A DNA stretch of 13,257 nt from JBMNCR01 sp049366695 (lineage in GTDB: Bacteria > Bacillota > Clostridia > Eubacteriales > Alkalibacteraceae): contig JBMNCR010000039.1 in NCBI GenBank assembly GCA_049366695.1, positions 1 through 13,257 of the forward strand, read 5' to 3'. Shown here piece by piece: positions 12,747 to 13,257 of the stretch. A program made the position numbers and the translations under genes. The notes below the pieces were generated by a model. The model did not search any database, was not told where the DNA came from, and saw only the letters and a list, made by a program, of their open reading frames with translations. Position 1 is the first letter of the stretch, and every line of letters starts with the position of its first letter.

Positions 12747-13257
12747 ATGTCATTTATTGAACTAGCAAGAAAAAGATACTCTGTCAGAACATATAAGAAT
12801 AAACCTGTAGAAAAAGAAAAAATATTACAAGTATTAGAAGCAGGAAGACTTGCTCCTTCTGCTGTCAACTATCAACCATGGCATTTTATTGTTATAACTG
12901 ATGAAAGAATAAAAAATAAAATTGCACAAACATATTCAAGAGAATGGTTTAAAAATGCACCTGTTGTTATTATTGCATGCGGAGATCATTCTAGATCATG
13001 GAAAAGAAAAGAATTAAAAGACCATTGCGATATTGATGTTGCAATCGCTATTGATCATATGACTCTTGCAGCAGTTGATATTGGATTGGGAACATGCTGG
13101 GTATGTGCCTTTGATGCAAAAAAATGTCACGAAACACTCCAGTTACCCGAAAATCTAGAGGTAATTGCACTATTACCCATGGGATATCCATCTGATGATA
13201 AAATACCTGAAAAGAAAAGAATGAGTATAAATGATATTGTGAGTTGGGAAGAATATA
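12747..13257 (+). CDS. Nitroreductase-family FMN protein (3' end beyond the window)
   Basis: 170 codons are visible. AAGGAG (12732-12737) lies 9 nt before the ATG; an in-frame ATG at 12738 directly abuts the binding site and is not usable. FMN-binding motifs of the family are present: RYSVR (10-14) and APSAVNYQPWHF (36-47). IDHMTLAAVDIGLGTCWV (102-119), in the middle of the chain, and ALLPMGYPSDD (141-151), near the visible end, fit the short nitroreductases of about 165-190 aa, so only a few residues should be missing. These enzymes pass electrons from NAD(P)H to nitro compounds, quinones or flavins; the true substrate is not predictable. It is transcribed away from the pel region and is probably unrelated to it. 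Confidence 0.9.
   Translation, partial: MSFIELARKRYSVRTYKNKPVEKEKILQVLEAGRLAPSAVNYQPWHFIVITDERIKNKIAQTYSREWFKNAPVVIIACGDHSRSWKRKELKDHCDIDVAIAIDHMTLAAVDIGLGTCWVCAFDAKKCHETLQLPENLEVIALLPMGYPSDDKIPEKKRMSINDIVSWEEY

Noticed and set aside
1..13257. Looked for CRISPR arrays, insertion sequence ends, tRNA and rRNA genes
   Set aside because: No spaced direct repeats, transposase-like ORFs, terminal inverted repeats or tRNA-like T-arm motifs were found by eye.

Overview
The base composition is very AT-rich. Ribosome binding sites are strong AGGAGG/GGAGG types, start codons are ATG or GTG, and there is a TTGACA-17-TATAAT promoter. Together with the protein families, this points to a low-GC Firmicute of the class Clostridia, with Lachnospirales or a related group as my best guess. 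The taxonomy is inferred from style and not from a marker gene.

Region 1 (1-9810, all minus strand) is most of one operon for a Pel-type exopolysaccharide. Read 5'->3' on the minus strand it encodes a DUF2304 protein, a PelD-type c-di-GMP receptor with an extra N-terminal epimerase-like domain, PelE, a large GT-C-like membrane glycosyltransferase, a GT4 glycosyltransferase, a polyprenyl-phosphate-sugar-synthase-like GT2, a DUF2194 / PelA-deacetylase-like protein, and the first 16 codons of PelF. PelF is cut by the window edge, and PelG would be expected beyond it. Genes overlap or lie within 25 nt of each other, except for a 113-nt gap after pelE.

Region 2 (9811-10505) is the control region of that operon. 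It holds a consensus sigma-A promoter (10390-10362), a class I c-di-GMP (GEMM-I) riboswitch immediately downstream (about 10346-10219), and an unusually long leader of about 400 nt with no convincing gene or terminator.

Region 3 (10506-11686, minus) encodes a membrane diguanylate cyclase with an intact GGEEF active site and an altered inhibitory site (KPTD). A 28-codon ORF precedes it, and its stop codon overlaps the cyclase start.

Region 4 (11687-12746) is decayed or intergenic DNA. It contains an HsmA-family membrane-protein pseudogene with two Trp-to-amber stops and one frameshift. Region 5 (12747-13257, plus) is the start of a nitroreductase-family flavoprotein that runs off the window.

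Working model: the cyclase raises c-di-GMP, which is read twice, by the riboswitch on the pel mRNA and by the PelD protein, so polymer output is gated at both RNA and protein level. Inside the pel operon, the DUF2304, GT2 and GT-C genes match the parts list of the GacJ/GacI/GacL type of lipid-carrier side-chain glycosylation. This suggests, as inference only, a Pel-like polymer decorated outside the membrane. The two accessory enzyme-like domains (the epimerase on PelD and the DUF2194 deacetylase) both appear to lack catalytic residues.
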